From Rutidosis leptorrhynchoides (lineage: Eukaryota > Streptophyta > Magnoliopsida > Asterales > Asteraceae): a DNA stretch of 64,000 nucleotides. A program made the position numbers and the translations under genes. Where the stretch lies: contig NC_092343.1 in NCBI RefSeq assembly GCF_046630445.1, forward strand, positions 141,043,501 to 141,107,500, written 5' to 3'. This document shows positions 13,736-25,169 of the stretch, one piece after another; within the stretch, counting starts at the first letter, position 1; the number at the start of each line of letters is the position of its first letter. The notes beneath the pieces were generated by a model. The model was not told the origin of the DNA, did no database searches, and saw nothing but the letters and a program-made list of their open reading frames with translations.

Positions 13736-15309
13736 TTTAGTTTTTGCCATCAATCGGCGTTGTTCGTACATAGACGAGAATATTTACGTTTTATTTGGTC
13801 TTCACATTCCCAGGTATGTTCGGGGCCTTTCGTGAATTCCAACGGATAGAATGTTGTTCTGTTTCATGCATTTAAATCATACGAACCCTAATTTCTTACA
13901 GGTTCTTCTATAAAGTGCGTTTTATCATTAATATGGAGGTTATCTAAAGGATTAATAAGAGTGTCATTTAACTAGGTTATCCTCAAAAGGGATGATGGTG
14001 CTATACGAGCATTTTAGTAAACTGAACACATGAAATGTGTTATGAATTATTGAGCTTATTTAAAACTTTGAGTGTTTATGCCATAATATTAGGGTAGACA
14101 AAACAGAGAGTAGTTCATGAAAATTATAGTCATGAAGTTTGATAGAGATCATCATTGTTTACAACAAGAATATTGTAATGATGAATATAAGGTGAAAAAA
14201 TAAAGTTTTATCACTACTGATTAATATGGATAAAACGATTTGATTATAGGAAGCGTATAAACGAAGCTATTGTAAAAGAGTGAATAAGAAAATTAAATGT
14301 TCGCCTTAACTTTTGACGTAGTCACGGTTGATTTCCGAAATTCAAGGGATTAAAGGAAATCTTCGTAATCCATAAGATTTGATTCTCCGGTAATTAAGGA
14401 ATTTGAAATTTTCTTTGATTAAATGCGGTGAATTGCTTCAATTGTTGTGTTTGGAATTTTGCTATAAATTAGCTTCTTCCGTTTCATTATCTTCACCACT
14501 TCTATACTTTCTTCCTAAATTCATACTTCCAAAAGATTTGCTAATATGCTCAATCCCGTATTGATACTTGTTATTATATTAACCATATATGCAGTCATTC
14601 TTCTTTTTCTTTTACCACCAGAGGAATCTGTTTACTTCTACTATGCCCTTAGGGTTATAGTGTTTTTAATTCTCCCGTGTCTTTATGTTGCTATACGCAT
14701 TGATATCCACGGTTTGTAATCTCGGTATCGTTATCGGGCTTTATATTTTCCCTTATATGTCGGAGCTCTTTGCCTTTTTATTCTCTTCTCGACCTCAAGT
14801 CAAGCGAATAATGGTCCAGAATTTGTTGGTATGAAGTTTCGAATGAACCTAATATTCTAAGCGTAATATCACGATTTGATTTGGTAAGTTACTAGAATTA
14901 CTGAGGATAGAACTATCAAGAATATATTTTCTTGATATGTTCAGAGATTAAGTAGAATGTAAGAGTCGTGTAACATGGAAAATGATGATTATAAAGTCTA
15001 TGAATCATCATCTTCCATTAAAATTTAGCATGACTTACTGTAATATAATCACGTTGGCCTGACGTCATTATATTATACTAACTCATGCTTCAATTCCCAA
15101 CACTTCTTCAAAACATTTATAAGTTAAACTTGGATTTTACAGAATATAGAAACTAAAATAGTTTTCCTTTATAAATATATCGCAAAGAGATACTTAATTG
15201 CAGACAAGAATCGTTATGAAGATATCTTCAGAAATATAGAGGATATTTATGATGATATTTTGGAATTTCTAAGTTTGAAAGTTGATGAAGAAAAATTTTC
15301 CGCAAGCTT
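13736..15309 (-). other. Element A internal region, 3' non-coding part
   Basis: I find no conserved ORF in this stretch. Read on the minus strand, it is related to the 3' part of element B (roughly 25840-27350). One example is the stretch around 14290-14400, which mirrors B around 27090-27200 (the pieces about a TGACTACGTCAAAAGT motif). Another is the stretch around 14990-15070, containing AGTCATGC, which has a match near 26390-26470. It is A/T-rich, retrotransposon-internal filler that is shared by descent. Confidence 0.7.
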
Positions 15310-15560
15310 TTAACATGACTTCGGAGCAAGATATTCTCTAAAGATTTCATCGGATCCAGAATTACCTGGATTCTTTGAATATAGGGTTTTGTCCTTGTAT
15401 TTGTCCTTGGTCTCCTCCATGGTTAGCTCAATCTGTTTTTCAATTCCAAATTTTATTTTATTTTTAATTTTTTTTGAGCTTTTCCAACGTACCATTCTTT
15501 ATTATCAAACTTTTGGCCATTAAGACCTTCTACAATTTTGCTGTTTCCTCTGCATTTAAT
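15310..15560 (-). pseudogene. Captured fragment resembling plant poly(A)-binding protein (end of one RRM, linker, start of next RRM)
   Basis: On the minus strand, about 15535-15455 translates to VEGLNGQKF followed by KEWYVGKAQKK. This is close to the end of the third RNA-recognition motif in plant cytoplasmic poly(A)-binding proteins, where DDKEWYVGKAQKKSERE is typical (recalled from the family, not searched). A stop follows. A second open piece (15495-15310) then gives KDKYKDKTLYSKN and EIFREYLAP, which fits the linker and the start of RRM4, where NLYVKNLDD and ELF are usual. At least one stop and one indel break it, so it is a dead fragment. It has no introns in the part seen. Element B carries the same fragment at 25610-25840. 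Identification rests on recalled family motifs. Confidence 0.7.
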
Positions 15561-16700
15561 GCAGCCATATTTGAATCATCAGTTATCAATCTGAGATGGT
15601 TTTAAGAAATTTCGTTTTTAGATGATTAAACGCGGATTGTGATCGTCAACGGATCTAATGGTTGATGAATAGGCGTTGTTGATTTCAAAAGTAATGAATG
15701 ATAATTTCGATGGGTTGATGTGATAATTCATCATAGAATACGAATGCATATAATTCATGAATGTAGGGATCTTTAGGAAGATAACATCTACTAAATCTTT
15801 TCTTGGATTCTGATATGTCAGAATATGTAATTGAATTTGTATGCAAAAGGTGAACGGATACATATGTGGATGTAAGTAGTATAGTTACTGATTATTGAAT
15901 TAGAATTGGAGAATGTACAATGTAACATATTAAAGTGAGATATAAATATTTCTCGGGTTTTACCTACTCGTTAAAATATTAAAACAATTAACAGTTTGTA
16001 CAAAAGAATTACAATCTTTATGAAGATATACGTTCATATATATATTCTTCAGATGTAATCATGGGTTTAATGAGTTAATATAAGATTAAACTCGTTCGAT
16101 TTACAGTTGAAACTAGAATAAATAATCTCCAAAACCTTAGAGATTTCATATTTGTCGCGGAATATTTCACTAATGAAGTTATGAATCAATACTTCATCAT
16201 TCATTATTGTTGATATACTTCGGTATATGAAGTTGGTGCTCGTGGAATTCTTGTGAAATTCACAAGACACGAATAATGTTTTCTAGAAGGTTTCGAGTAT
16301 ATCGAAAATAAAAGTGTAAAATCAAACATGTATTTGAATAATACACTTGGTTTATTATGAAATGGAGTTTATTATGCTGAAGCAGTGATTAACGATTGTT
16401 AAGTTATTAACGAAGGATGTACATCATAGCATATTAGTGATATGAATTAACCAAGTAGTACATACTAGTTAAGATTCACACGTAATAGCTTTGTACAAAA
16501 ATATTTATTATTGTTCCAAACCATATATATATATAAAGTATACATATATAATTCCTTAGGAAGAATGAGTCAATACATCTTAACTCATTATTACTAATAT
16601 TAATTGGTATCTATGGGGCGTATGATGTTGATATCCGAGATACCGGGTGTGATGGTGAGACGTGGGTTGTGGATGTTGTGGGTGGTACTGGTGGTGCTGA
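15561..16700 (-). other. Element A internal spacer between gag-like ORF and PABP-like fragment
   Basis: There is no supported gene here. Read on the minus strand, it corresponds to B around 23870-24300, including an internal copy of the polypurine-like motif (TACCTACTCGTTAAAA on the plus strand at 15961-15976). B carries extra sequence here that A lacks. Confidence 0.65.
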
Positions 16701-17111
16701 TTATGCTGCTGGTGCTGCTGATGCTTGTAGATTTCGTACCATATTTTCCAGAGCCGCTACTCGAGCGCGAAGTTCGTTGATTTCTTCTATTACTCCGGGA
16801 TGATTGGCTGTTCGGACAAGGGGATGAATAAGATCTGAAATTCTAGATATTATATATTCATGACGGGATATCCTAGAAATGAGCGTGAAAATAGTGTTTC
16901 GAATGGGTTCGCCAGTAAGCGCTTCAGGTTCTTCGCCAATAGGGCAATGTGGTGGGTGAAAAGGATCACCTTCTTCACTTCTCCATTGATTAAGTAGACT
17001 ACGAACCCACCCCCAATTCATCCAGAAAAGGTGATGACTAATTGGTTGGTTCATTCCGGTTACGCTGCCGTTGGAGCTCGAGGAGTTCGAGGAATCAAGC
17101 GAGAAATCCAT
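16701..17111 (-). CDS. Short gag-like N-terminal protein of element A
   Basis: An open frame of 136 codons starting MDFSLDSSNSSSSNG. I chose this start because the homologous frame in element B also begins a few residues before a serine-rich run; the frame is open 29 codons further upstream. Residues about 22-30 (GMNQPISHH) and about 65-78 (EPEALTGEPIRNTI) are shared with B. The C-terminal part (EEINELRARVAALENMVRN) should form a short coiled coil, followed by an Ala/Pro tail. It looks like the first part of a Ty3-type gag that ends before any capsid core or zinc knuckle. It is open in A but broken in B. What it does, if anything, is unknown. Confidence 0.55.
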   Translation of the reverse strand: MDFSLDSSNSSSSNGSVTGMNQPISHHLFWMNWGWVRSLLNQWRSEEGDPFHPPHCPIGEEPEALTGEPIRNTIFTLISRISRHEYIISRISDLIHPLVRTANHPGVIEEINELRARVAALENMVRNLQASAAPAA

Positions 17112-17822
17112 ATTATATGTTTTGAATAGGGTTTGATATGAAATAGGTGTTGGATACTGAATGATATATTCGTCTCCTTGAATATGTATATATAGCAAAA
17201 AAAATTCCGTAATTTACGGAGGAAATTTAGGAAAAGTGTTAGACAAAGTCTATTGGGATAGATATGATAAGATATGATTTGTCTATACTCCAATAATGGT
17301 AGTATGACGTGTCGAGATCATAAAATGATAAGTATGTAATCTAATAATCTTTCGATTAAAGACTTTCAATTCGTATACTGTGATAACCTAATGACATTTT
17401 CCGATTTGCAAACGAATGCATAAAGGCATAAGGCATATAGGTACGTGGTATAACAGGGAGTTACATACGTTTGAGTGTGAGTAGTAACAAATATAGGAGT
17501 TTCAAAAATCATGGATAATATTTCATGTAATACATATGTAATACACAAAACCATGATAGATGACATAGGAATGTCAAGAATTTCAGAAATCATGGTGTCG
17601 CATTTAAATGCGGTGGCGTAATTGGATAGTACTTAGGAAAATTCTTAGATTGGCTTGGCATTCTAAGATAAGTAAAGTTTCTAAAGTATAGTGTAGCATT
17701 TAACAGTTAAAGGCAACAATTAAAGGCACTGTGGTCAAGGAAAGTTGTAGTCCTACATTGCTAAGGTACCTAATTGTATAAGGCACACATAAAATGCAAT
17801 CCTGATTCTCTACAACAGCTCT
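17112..17822 (-). other. Element A leader between primer site and gag-like ORF
   Basis: This is the 5' untranslated leader of element A, read on the minus strand. I see no conserved ORF. Small open frames here are A/T-rich and have no counterpart in B. Confidence 0.6.
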
Positions 17823-17834
17823 GCTCTGATACCA
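17823..17834 (-). promoter_or_regulatory. Primer-binding site of element A (initiator tRNA-Met)
   Basis: The minus strand reads TGGTATCAGAGC, the standard plant primer site complementary to the 3' end of initiator tRNA-Met. It is three bases from the LTR end GTGTGACA (17838). Confidence 0.92.
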
Positions 17835-17837
17835 CTC

Positions 17838-19134
17838 TGTCACACCCCCAAATAGGGCCATGGGTATTTGTGACTAATTATATCAAATCACAGTTGTAAT
17901 AACGAGAACGACTCTAAATGAGACGTTTTGAATAAACATTTATTAATAAAACAGCGAAAGCATACATCAAATTCAAACTAAAATAATAATGGTAGTCTTA
18001 ATGTAAAGTAAATGTAATGAAATGAAGACTCCATGTAGCAGCATTCTATTCATCAAGTAGCAGTCATGGCAATCATCTTATTCGTCACCTGAGACAAAAC
18101 ATGCTTAAAGTGTCAACCAAAAAGGTTGAGTGAAGTTCATAGGTTTAACAAAAAGTTTGACCGTTGTTTTAGACCACAAGATTTAGTTTGCAAAGTTGAT
18201 CTCGAAAGATCGAAAGAAATAGTTTTGCCAATTCGTGATATTTAAACTAAACGATAGTATGCCCCATGACAAGTTAGTTCTACTTGTCGGTTTAATTTCA
18301 TTATCAAGTAATACAAAGACATAGTCAAATGTATCGGGGACGTTACTCCCGATAGGCCTATTCACAATAATTAAGTTTGCATTTAAACGTAGCAATTAAC
18401 GATATTACTGTAGGGATTTAGCATGAATCAAAGCATGACAGCATAGTTAACAATTTAGTACTTTTGTCTAAGCGTAAAACAGTCATAAAGCAAGCATGTG
18501 TCTCACCCTAAAAGTTATAAAACATTTATGAAACAGTAAAAAGTGGGGCTATGAAGTTCACCTTAAATAGCAGTTGAAGTATTCCACGCGAGAAATGAAA
18601 GTAAAGCAAGTAAGTGACTGGGATATCAACTAGAAGTAGTTCTTTAAGAGAGAAATGAGAGATTAAGGTGCAAGTTTGAAATGAGAAATGTATGTGGTAT
18701 TTATAGTTGAAAATGTTAGCTAAAAAAATAAAATAAGTAAAAGAAATAAAAAGAAAAATATATATTAAATCTTAAAATAATAAAAGTAGTTTGTATTTTT
18801 ATTAAAAGTAATTCTTAAAAGTTAAAATATGAAAAAGTAGTTTATATTTTTATTAAAAGTAAATCTTAAAAGTTAAAATAAGAAAAGGTAGTTTGTATTT
18901 TTATTAAAAGTAAATCTTAAAAGTTAAAATAAGAAAAAGTAGTTTGTATTTTTATTAAAAGTAAATCTTAAAAGTTAAAATAAGAAAAAGTAGTTTGTAT
19001 TTTTATTAAAAGTAAATCTTAAAAGTTAAAATAAGAAAAAGTAGTTTGTATTTTTATTAAAAGTAAATCTTAAAAGTTAAAATAAGAAAAAGTAGTTTGT
19101 ATTTTTATTAAAAGTAAATCTTAAAAGTTAAAAT
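17838..19134 (-). repeat. Element A 5' LTR, 3' portion (left of element B)
   Basis: This is the U5-side part of the 5' LTR, ending GTGTGACA on the minus strand at 17838. About 18085-18137 holds a block conserved with the LTRs of B and D: a CAACC/GGTTG hairpin, then CATGTTT, then TCTCAGGT. From about 18766 to 19134 it is satellite monomers, divergent at the outer edge and regular further in. The array is cut at 19134 by element B and resumes at 31266. Confidence 0.8.
18766..19134. repeat. 51-bp satellite, short array (left part)
   Basis: About seven monomers of the same satellite as 1-13238. The first two are degenerate (AATAATAAAAGTAG, ATATGAAAAAG). It ends mid-monomer at the AAAAT target site of element B. 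Joining it to 31266 restores a normal monomer phase. Confidence 0.95.
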
Positions 19135-19734
19135 TGTGATGACCCGGAAATTTTCGACCAAATTTAAACTTAAATCTGTATATGATTCCGACATGATAAG
19201 CAAAGTCTGTAATGTTGAGTCTCGAAAGTCTTGAAAACTATATTCATGTAATCAATTACCTTTGACCAGTTTCGACGATTCACGAATAATTAATTGTAAA
19301 TAGATATGTGTGTGCATATATATATATATAAATGGTAATTGAAAATATAATTTGAAATATTATATGCTATTGCTATTAAAATTTAATTATGTAAAATAAA
19401 AAAATAATAGGATATTAAATAATTATTAATTAAAAAGTATATATATATATAAATAAAGTATATAGAATATATATTTCGTGATTTATTGTTTCGCAACTCT
19501 CAAGTTTGATCAGGTGTTATCTTAATACAACCATTAATTATTATTTTAATTATAATTCTCATATTAAATTTAAATTATTTAAACAAGTGGTGAACTAGTC
19601 AAAGGCCACAAATAATGGTTATGTGCACTTTATATAAGTTTAAATTTTATGATTAACTTATAGCTTAGTTACGAGTATTATTTATTGGTTTCTAATATTA
19701 TTATATTATAAATTATTATTATTGATATTAATTA

Positions 19735-19738
<4 letters not shown>

Positions 19739-19828
<90 letters not shown>

Positions 19829-19829
19829 G
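19739..19829. repeat. (TA)n microsatellite in B 5' LTR
   Basis: A tract of about 45 TA dinucleotides with one TG interruption. Its counterpart in the 3' LTR (28093-28156) is shorter, which shows slippage since insertion. Confidence 0.95.
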
Positions 19830-20136
19830 ACAAAAATAGTATTATAAGGATAGGTAATCTGTGATTCTTGTATTCTAAAAATACTAACACTTGATCTTCT
19901 TTTTCTGATTTCTCTGCTAGTCTCGACAAACCATTCAAAACCCCACTACCTATATTTTTTTTTTCTTTAACTGACTTGTTGAATCACTAAAACACATAGT
20001 TCCAATATATCCTAAATTATATATTCTTATTTCCTTGTCTGCCACATTCTATTTTGTTTGCTGTCATTTCCCAACTCCACTAACAAGTTGATAGTAATCA
20101 ACTAACACATTTTCCAACTATCTAATTTTATTACTA

Positions 20137-20171
<35 letters not shown>

Positions 20172-21500
20172 CATAAATAATACATTTATGTCTATAAACA
20201 TTCATTGATCACTTTTGCTTCTTTTCTTCTTTCTTATTTCCTGTCTCTGGTTCGACCAACACACTCAACCAGAATCAAATACAAATCAAATTCATCCGGG
20301 AACAATGATCGCTTTCATGACAGTTGTTAGCCACTAAAATAATTCCTTGTAAATACAAAACTTGATTGAAACTAATAATGCACTCAAAGTTCATCATATT
20401 AATTATTTCCCACTTGTGTTATAAAACTAAAATCAATCAATTTATCCTCTTTTCTTTTCTATACCCGTGATTTATTATATGACCCACACTACCACTACAA
20501 AACACCAATTCACATTATCTTGTCTACTACAACCAATCATTCAATTATCATCAATAATGTCATTAATAAACTGCAGCTTGAGGGCTGTTTTTTTTCGACT
20601 CAAAAACACACCCAATAACACCTTAAGTTACCGATTACAACCCTTCGATCTCCAACTGCAGCTGTTATTATTTCTTTTCTTTTCTGTCGCAATGCTAATT
20701 CTTTTATTGCTACTATTATTTCTACTCGTAAGCTAAAACTTTTGCTGCTATTAATTCACTGTTATGATGACTAGTACACGAGAATGATGGTGATATATAC
20801 TCGATTCCTGCAGCTGTTGTTCGCTTTCTACTTCTGATGTTTCTGTTGAATCAACCAACATCTTTCAAACCCATATTAATCTTGTTATTGACCGTTATAT
20901 TTTCCTAGCCGAATAAATTGAAACCAAATACCAATCTCTGTAAAATTTGTTGCCAAAGAAGAACTCACCAAATGATAATGATGAAGGGTGACGAGTCGAA
21001 AAGAATGTTGATGAGTGATTGAAAGAATCAATGTGTCGATCTCTTCATTGATATGGCATGCCTTTTATACAGATTACAAGTATTGTTCTCCAAATCAAAT
21101 ATCAACCTTTCCAACTATTTTGGGTTAAGGTATTCTAGAGATATACATTCTATAATTACGCTAAATTTGTTACGATATTAATTATAGTATATATCGTGTC
21201 TATTAGTGATGATCACGAAATAAAATAATGATAATGTGACGATTTGAATGACGATGATTACTAGATGATGTTATGTTTGGTGATGATGATATAAAATATG
21301 GATGACAGGATATTGGTAATAATCTATGATATTACTGCTACGAATATGATGTAAGATGATATGATTATAGATACATGATGGAAGAAATTATGTGAAAATG
21401 ATAATGATAAAAGTTGATTAGTTTGGGGATGAAGAAGTCAGATGTTTGTGTTAAAAGAAATTAGAATGGGAATTAAATCAAGAAAGTAACAGCAGAGGAA

Positions 21501-21568
21501 TGGTTAAGGGTATGGGTTGTAAGCGGGAGGTTACAGGTTCGAGCCTGGATTGTGACATTTTTTTTTTT
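21501..21568 (+). promoter_or_regulatory. tRNA-like Pol III box module 1 in B 5' LTR
   Basis: An A-box-like TGGTTAAGGG (21501) is followed 35 bases later by a good B box, GGTTCGAGCCT (21536-21546), and then by a long T run (21558-21568) of the Pol III terminator type. This matches the head of a tRNA-derived SINE or a tRNA relic. No acceptor stem is evident. Confidence 0.6.
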
Positions 21569-21644
21569 CAGAAAAAGAAGAAGTGGAACTGACAGTTATT
21601 TAGGTTAAATAGATTTAGGTATGGTTATAATTAGGAAAAACGTA

Positions 21645-21720
21645 TTAGTTCAGACGGTTGGGTGTGTGATCGGGGAGCGAGAGGTCGTGGGTTCGAGCTC
21701 GGGCAGCGGTGTTTTATTTT
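21645..21720 (+). promoter_or_regulatory. tRNA-like Pol III box module 2 in B 5' LTR
   Basis: An A-box-like TTAGTTCAGACGGTTGGG (21645) is followed by the B box GGTTCGAGCTC (21690-21700) and a T-rich end. It lies about 100 bp after module 1, in the same orientation, which gives a tandem pair. Confidence 0.6.
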
Positions 21721-21908
21721 TTTAGCTCCTCTTCAAAGGTTGTAACATTTATTATTATCATTATTGTTATTATTATTATTATTATAAGTATAAGTATTAT
21801 TATTATTAATAACATTAGTATTAACATTATTAACATTGTTATTATTAAAAATTATTATTACTACAACTATATTAGTTTTATCGTCGGTTTTACTACTAGT
21901 ATCATTAT

Positions 21909-21918
<10 letters not shown>

Positions 21919-21996
<78 letters not shown>
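21919..21996. repeat. (ATT)n microsatellite in B 5' LTR
   Basis: An almost pure ATT run about 78 bp long. It produces a spurious poly-isoleucine frame. The 3' LTR copy (30246-30340) is longer. Confidence 0.95.
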
Positions 21997-22921
21997 GATA
22001 CTAGTATCAATATTAATTTATCAAATAACTATCAGATAAATAAAACTATATTTACTACATATAACATAATTTTATTAATACTTTTATAATAAATATTAAT
22101 GAATATAACTAATTAGGTTATTTATGAAACACCTAATTACAATAACAAATAAATCACTAATAAAAATATATAATTATTCGATTACGATTATACGTTTTAA
22201 TATATATACAAAAGATATAGGTTCGTAAATCCGAGGCCAACCCTACATTGTTCAATATAGTCATATGTATTTTTACTACAAAATACATTAGGTGAGTTTC
22301 ATTATTCCCTTTTTATATATATTTTTGTGCTGAGAATACATGTGCTGCTTTTATAAATGTTTTACGAAATAGACACAAGTAATCGAAACTACATTCTATG
22401 GTTTGATTATTAAACCGAATATGCCCCTTTTTATTAAGTCTGGTAATCTAAGAATTAGGGAACAGACACCCTAATTGACGCGAACTCTAAAGATAGATCT
22501 ATCGGGCCCAACAAGCCCCATCCAAAGTACCGGATGCTTTAGTACTTCGAAATTTTATATCATGTCCGAAGGAGGATCCCGGAATGATGGGGATATTCTT
22601 ATATGCATATTGTGAATGTCGGTTACCAGGTGTTCAATCCATATGAATGATATTTTTGTCTCTATGCATGGGACGTATGTTTATGAGAAATGGAAATATG
22701 AAATCTTGTGGACTATTAAAATTATGAAATGATTATTTATGATAAACTAATGAACTCACCAACCTTTTGGTTGACACTTGAAAACATGTTTATTCTCAGG
22801 TATGAAAGAAACGTTCCGCTGTGCATTTGCTCATTTTAAAGACAGTATTTGGAGTCGATCATCGCAATGGAACCAGTTGTTGGTGACTTCGTCCAGATGG
22901 TTTAGGACGGGTCCTTTCAGT

Positions 22922-22933
22922 TGGTATCAGAGC
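22922..22933 (+). promoter_or_regulatory. Primer-binding site of element B (initiator tRNA-Met)
   Basis: TGGTATCAGAGC, two bases after the 5' LTR end GGTCCTTTCA. It primes minus-strand synthesis. Confidence 0.95.
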
Positions 22934-23328
22934 GGTGGTCTTAGTGAACCGGGTCTGCATTAGTGTGTCTAACTGATAAGTCGTTAAGATGCATTAGTGA
23001 GTCTGGACTTCGACCGTGTCTGCATGTCAAAAGTTTTGCTTATCATTTTTGTCGGAAATCATTTGCTTATCATCCTTAGTAAATTACCTGCTTATTATTC
23101 TTAGTCTAGACACATCTTATTGCATTGACTGCATGAATAGTGTATAGACAAAAATTCATATCTTAGCGTATTTGTTATTGTTATCTTTGTCTGATAGCTT
23201 CTGTAGATTCCTCCGTAACTTATGAGATTTTAGTATTATATATGCATATGTAAATTATGTATTGCAGGATACTAATCTACATCCTATAATCTATTTCTTA
23301 TCGAAAATCCTTCATCTGATCGTACGAG
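22934..23328 (+). other. Element B leader
   Basis: An untranslated leader between the primer site and the gag-like start. It contains a short internal repeat (GCATTAGTG with TCTG, twice, at 22965-23005). I see no gene here. Confidence 0.55.
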
Positions 23329-23860
23329 ATGAATCCTGCAACCAGTTCGAGTCCATCAAATTCCGATAGCTATTCCGATAGTTATTCTGACAGCTATTCC
23401 GACATAGATGTTCACCTAAGCTCCGAAAACAGCGTCATCGGCATGAATCAACCAATCAGCCATTATCAATTCATCTGATGGGTTCGTAGTCGACTTAATT
23501 AATGGAAACGCGCAGAAGGCAATCCCTTCCACCAACCGAATTCACCTCTTGACAATGAACCTGAAGCGTTTACCGGCGAACCTATTCGAGACACCATTTT
23601 CAGTCTCATTTCCAGGGTAACTCGACAAGATTATATTCTATCCATAATTCTGAACCATATTCATCCGCTCGTTCCGACCGACCATCATCCTGGAGTAATA
23701 AGTCAATGAACTTCGCGCTCGAATAATCAATTCGGAGAATATGGTGCAAAATGTACCAGCTTCAGCAACATCACCGGCACCAACAGTATCATTAATAATA
23801 GCACCAGTACTATCAACAATCCATGCTTCAATATCATCATCTGTACTTTGAGTATGATCT
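23329..23860 (+). pseudogene. Broken gag-like N-terminal ORF of element B
   Basis: The frame opens at ATG 23329 with a Ser/Asp/Tyr-rich repeat (SDSYSDSYSD), then GMNQPISHYQF, then stops near 23477 and again near 23500. The open reading resumes with EPEAFTGEPIRDTIFSLISR and ends with another stop near 23706. It is the counterpart of the 16701-17111 minus frame of element A, which is intact there. At least three stops make it a pseudogene, although B itself is younger than A. It was therefore already dead, or non-coding in function, in the copy that gave rise to B. Confidence 0.7.
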
Positions 23861-24640
23861 TCGTTCTACGTATCGTTCTACCTCATTTATCTTCGTTCGA
23901 TATGGCGAATATGTAATCTCTAAAGTTTTAGAGATTATTTATTCTAGTTCCAACCGAAAAGCAAATGAGTTTAATATCATATTAACTCATTAAATCCATG
24001 AATACATCTGAAGAAAATATATATGTATATATGTTTTCATAAAGATTGTAATTAAAAATTCTCTTGTACAAACTGTTAATGGTAAAAAATATTTTAACGG
24101 GTAGGTAATACCCGAGGAATATTTAAATTTCACATTAATAAATTACATTGTACGTTCTTCGAATCTGTTTCAACAGTCATATACTATCCTACTTACATCC
24201 ACTGATATACGTATCCGTTCACCAAAGAATAACTATTTTCATTCAAATTCAATTTCATATTAGGATTTTGACATATCAGAATCCAACAAGTGGCATAATG
24301 AAGAAAAAATGGACACAATAAAAATTGATTAGAAACAGACTAATTAACAATATGAAATTTTGTTAAGAATCCACGCTAACAAGATCCTAGCTAACTGTTC
24401 CTAGCTAACTGTTAATTCTGTATCACATTTTATTTTATCGCAATTTATTTATCGCAATTTATTTATCGCAATTTATTTATCGAAATTTATTTATTGCAAA
24501 TTATATTCTAGCAATTTTATTTATCGTTATTTAATTTATGTTATTTACTTTACGCATTTTATTTATCGTCATTTAATTTCTGTATTTATTTTACGCACTT
24601 TAAATATCGGGACATGTATACAAGGTTTTGACATATCATA
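23861..24640 (+). other. Element B internal spacer with polypurine-like motif and ATTTATCGCA repeats
   Basis: The first part (to about 24290) is related to A 15880-16200. At 24091-24105 it has an internal TTTTAACGGGTAGGTA, a copy of the 3' polypurine tract motif. From 24425 to 24600 there is a degenerate run of short units of the type TTTATCGCAA (about ten copies). I see no gene here. Confidence 0.6.
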
Positions 24641-24800
24641 TCGACGCATCTATATATATTATTTGGAATCACCATAGACACTCTATATGCAGTAATGATC
24701 GAGTTCTCTATACAGGGTTGAGGTTGATTCTACAATAATATATATAGTTTGAGTTGTGATCGAGTCTGAGACGTATACGGGTCACGACATGTATTAATTA
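24641..24800 (-). repeat. Fragment of a D-type LTR, inverted, inside element B
   Basis: The stretch contains ACAGGGTTGAGGTTGATTC, GAGTTGTGATC, and CACCATAGACACTCTATATG. It is the reverse complement, with changes, of part of the D LTR at about 46290-46420. It looks like a captured or recombined LTR piece and is absent from element A. Confidence 0.6.
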
Positions 24801-25169
24801 ATTCGAATATTATATATTAAACAATATATATGAATTATTGAATTGTCAACTGTGGACTATCGACTGTGAACTAATAAGATTGCACAATTAAAAATGAATT
24901 AAAATATTGATTATAACATATGAAACTAAACAATTCTTCAAGTTTGCCACTTGATTTCATCTTAAACCTCATTTGTATTTTGATGATTACAATCGGCGTT
25001 TAAACCTTTCATGATTCTTGAAAACACCTCAATCGATAGGATGAATCAACCGCACTTTATCTACGAAAGGAAAGATTTATGCATATAGTTATGCACCTGA
25101 GAAACTCTCGACAACTGAGTAAAAGTTTAACACGTAGCCGCGTTAGATCCTTTGGCATTTATTAGCAAA

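Larger units (their letters stand above)
19135..22919 (+). repeat. Element B 5' LTR
   Basis: A 3785-bp LTR with TG...CA ends. It contains TA microsatellites (19316-19331, 19739-19829, 20143-20166), two tRNA-like Pol III box modules (21501-21568 and 21645-21720), ATT-repeat tracts (about 21752-21782 and 21919-21996) and the LTR core conserved with A and D (22752-22802). Small frames inside it, including runs of isoleucine or alternating Tyr-Ile, are read from simple repeats and are not genes. Confidence 0.93.

Noticed and set aside
19738-19938. Minus-strand frame with a long Tyr-Ile alternation (and its 28060-28266 twin)
   Set aside because: It reads through a (TA)n tract inside an LTR; no conserved domain.
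20467-20736. Leucine-rich 89-codon frame and its diverged twin at 28794-29102
   Set aside because: The two LTR copies differ by a frameshift in the frame, so the protein is not maintained.
21487-21720. True tRNA genes in the B LTR
   Set aside because: Only A/B-box-like parts are present; I could not build an acceptor stem or a clear anticodon arm, so I call them tRNA-like modules.
21709-22089. 126-codon plus-strand frame rich in isoleucine (and its 30038-30433 twin)
   Set aside because: It is translation of ATT/TAT microsatellites in the B LTRs; length changes with repeat number between the two LTRs.
22778-22963. 61-codon plus-strand frame across the B 5' LTR end and primer site
   Set aside because: It crosses the LTR/primer-site boundary; the frame is incidental.
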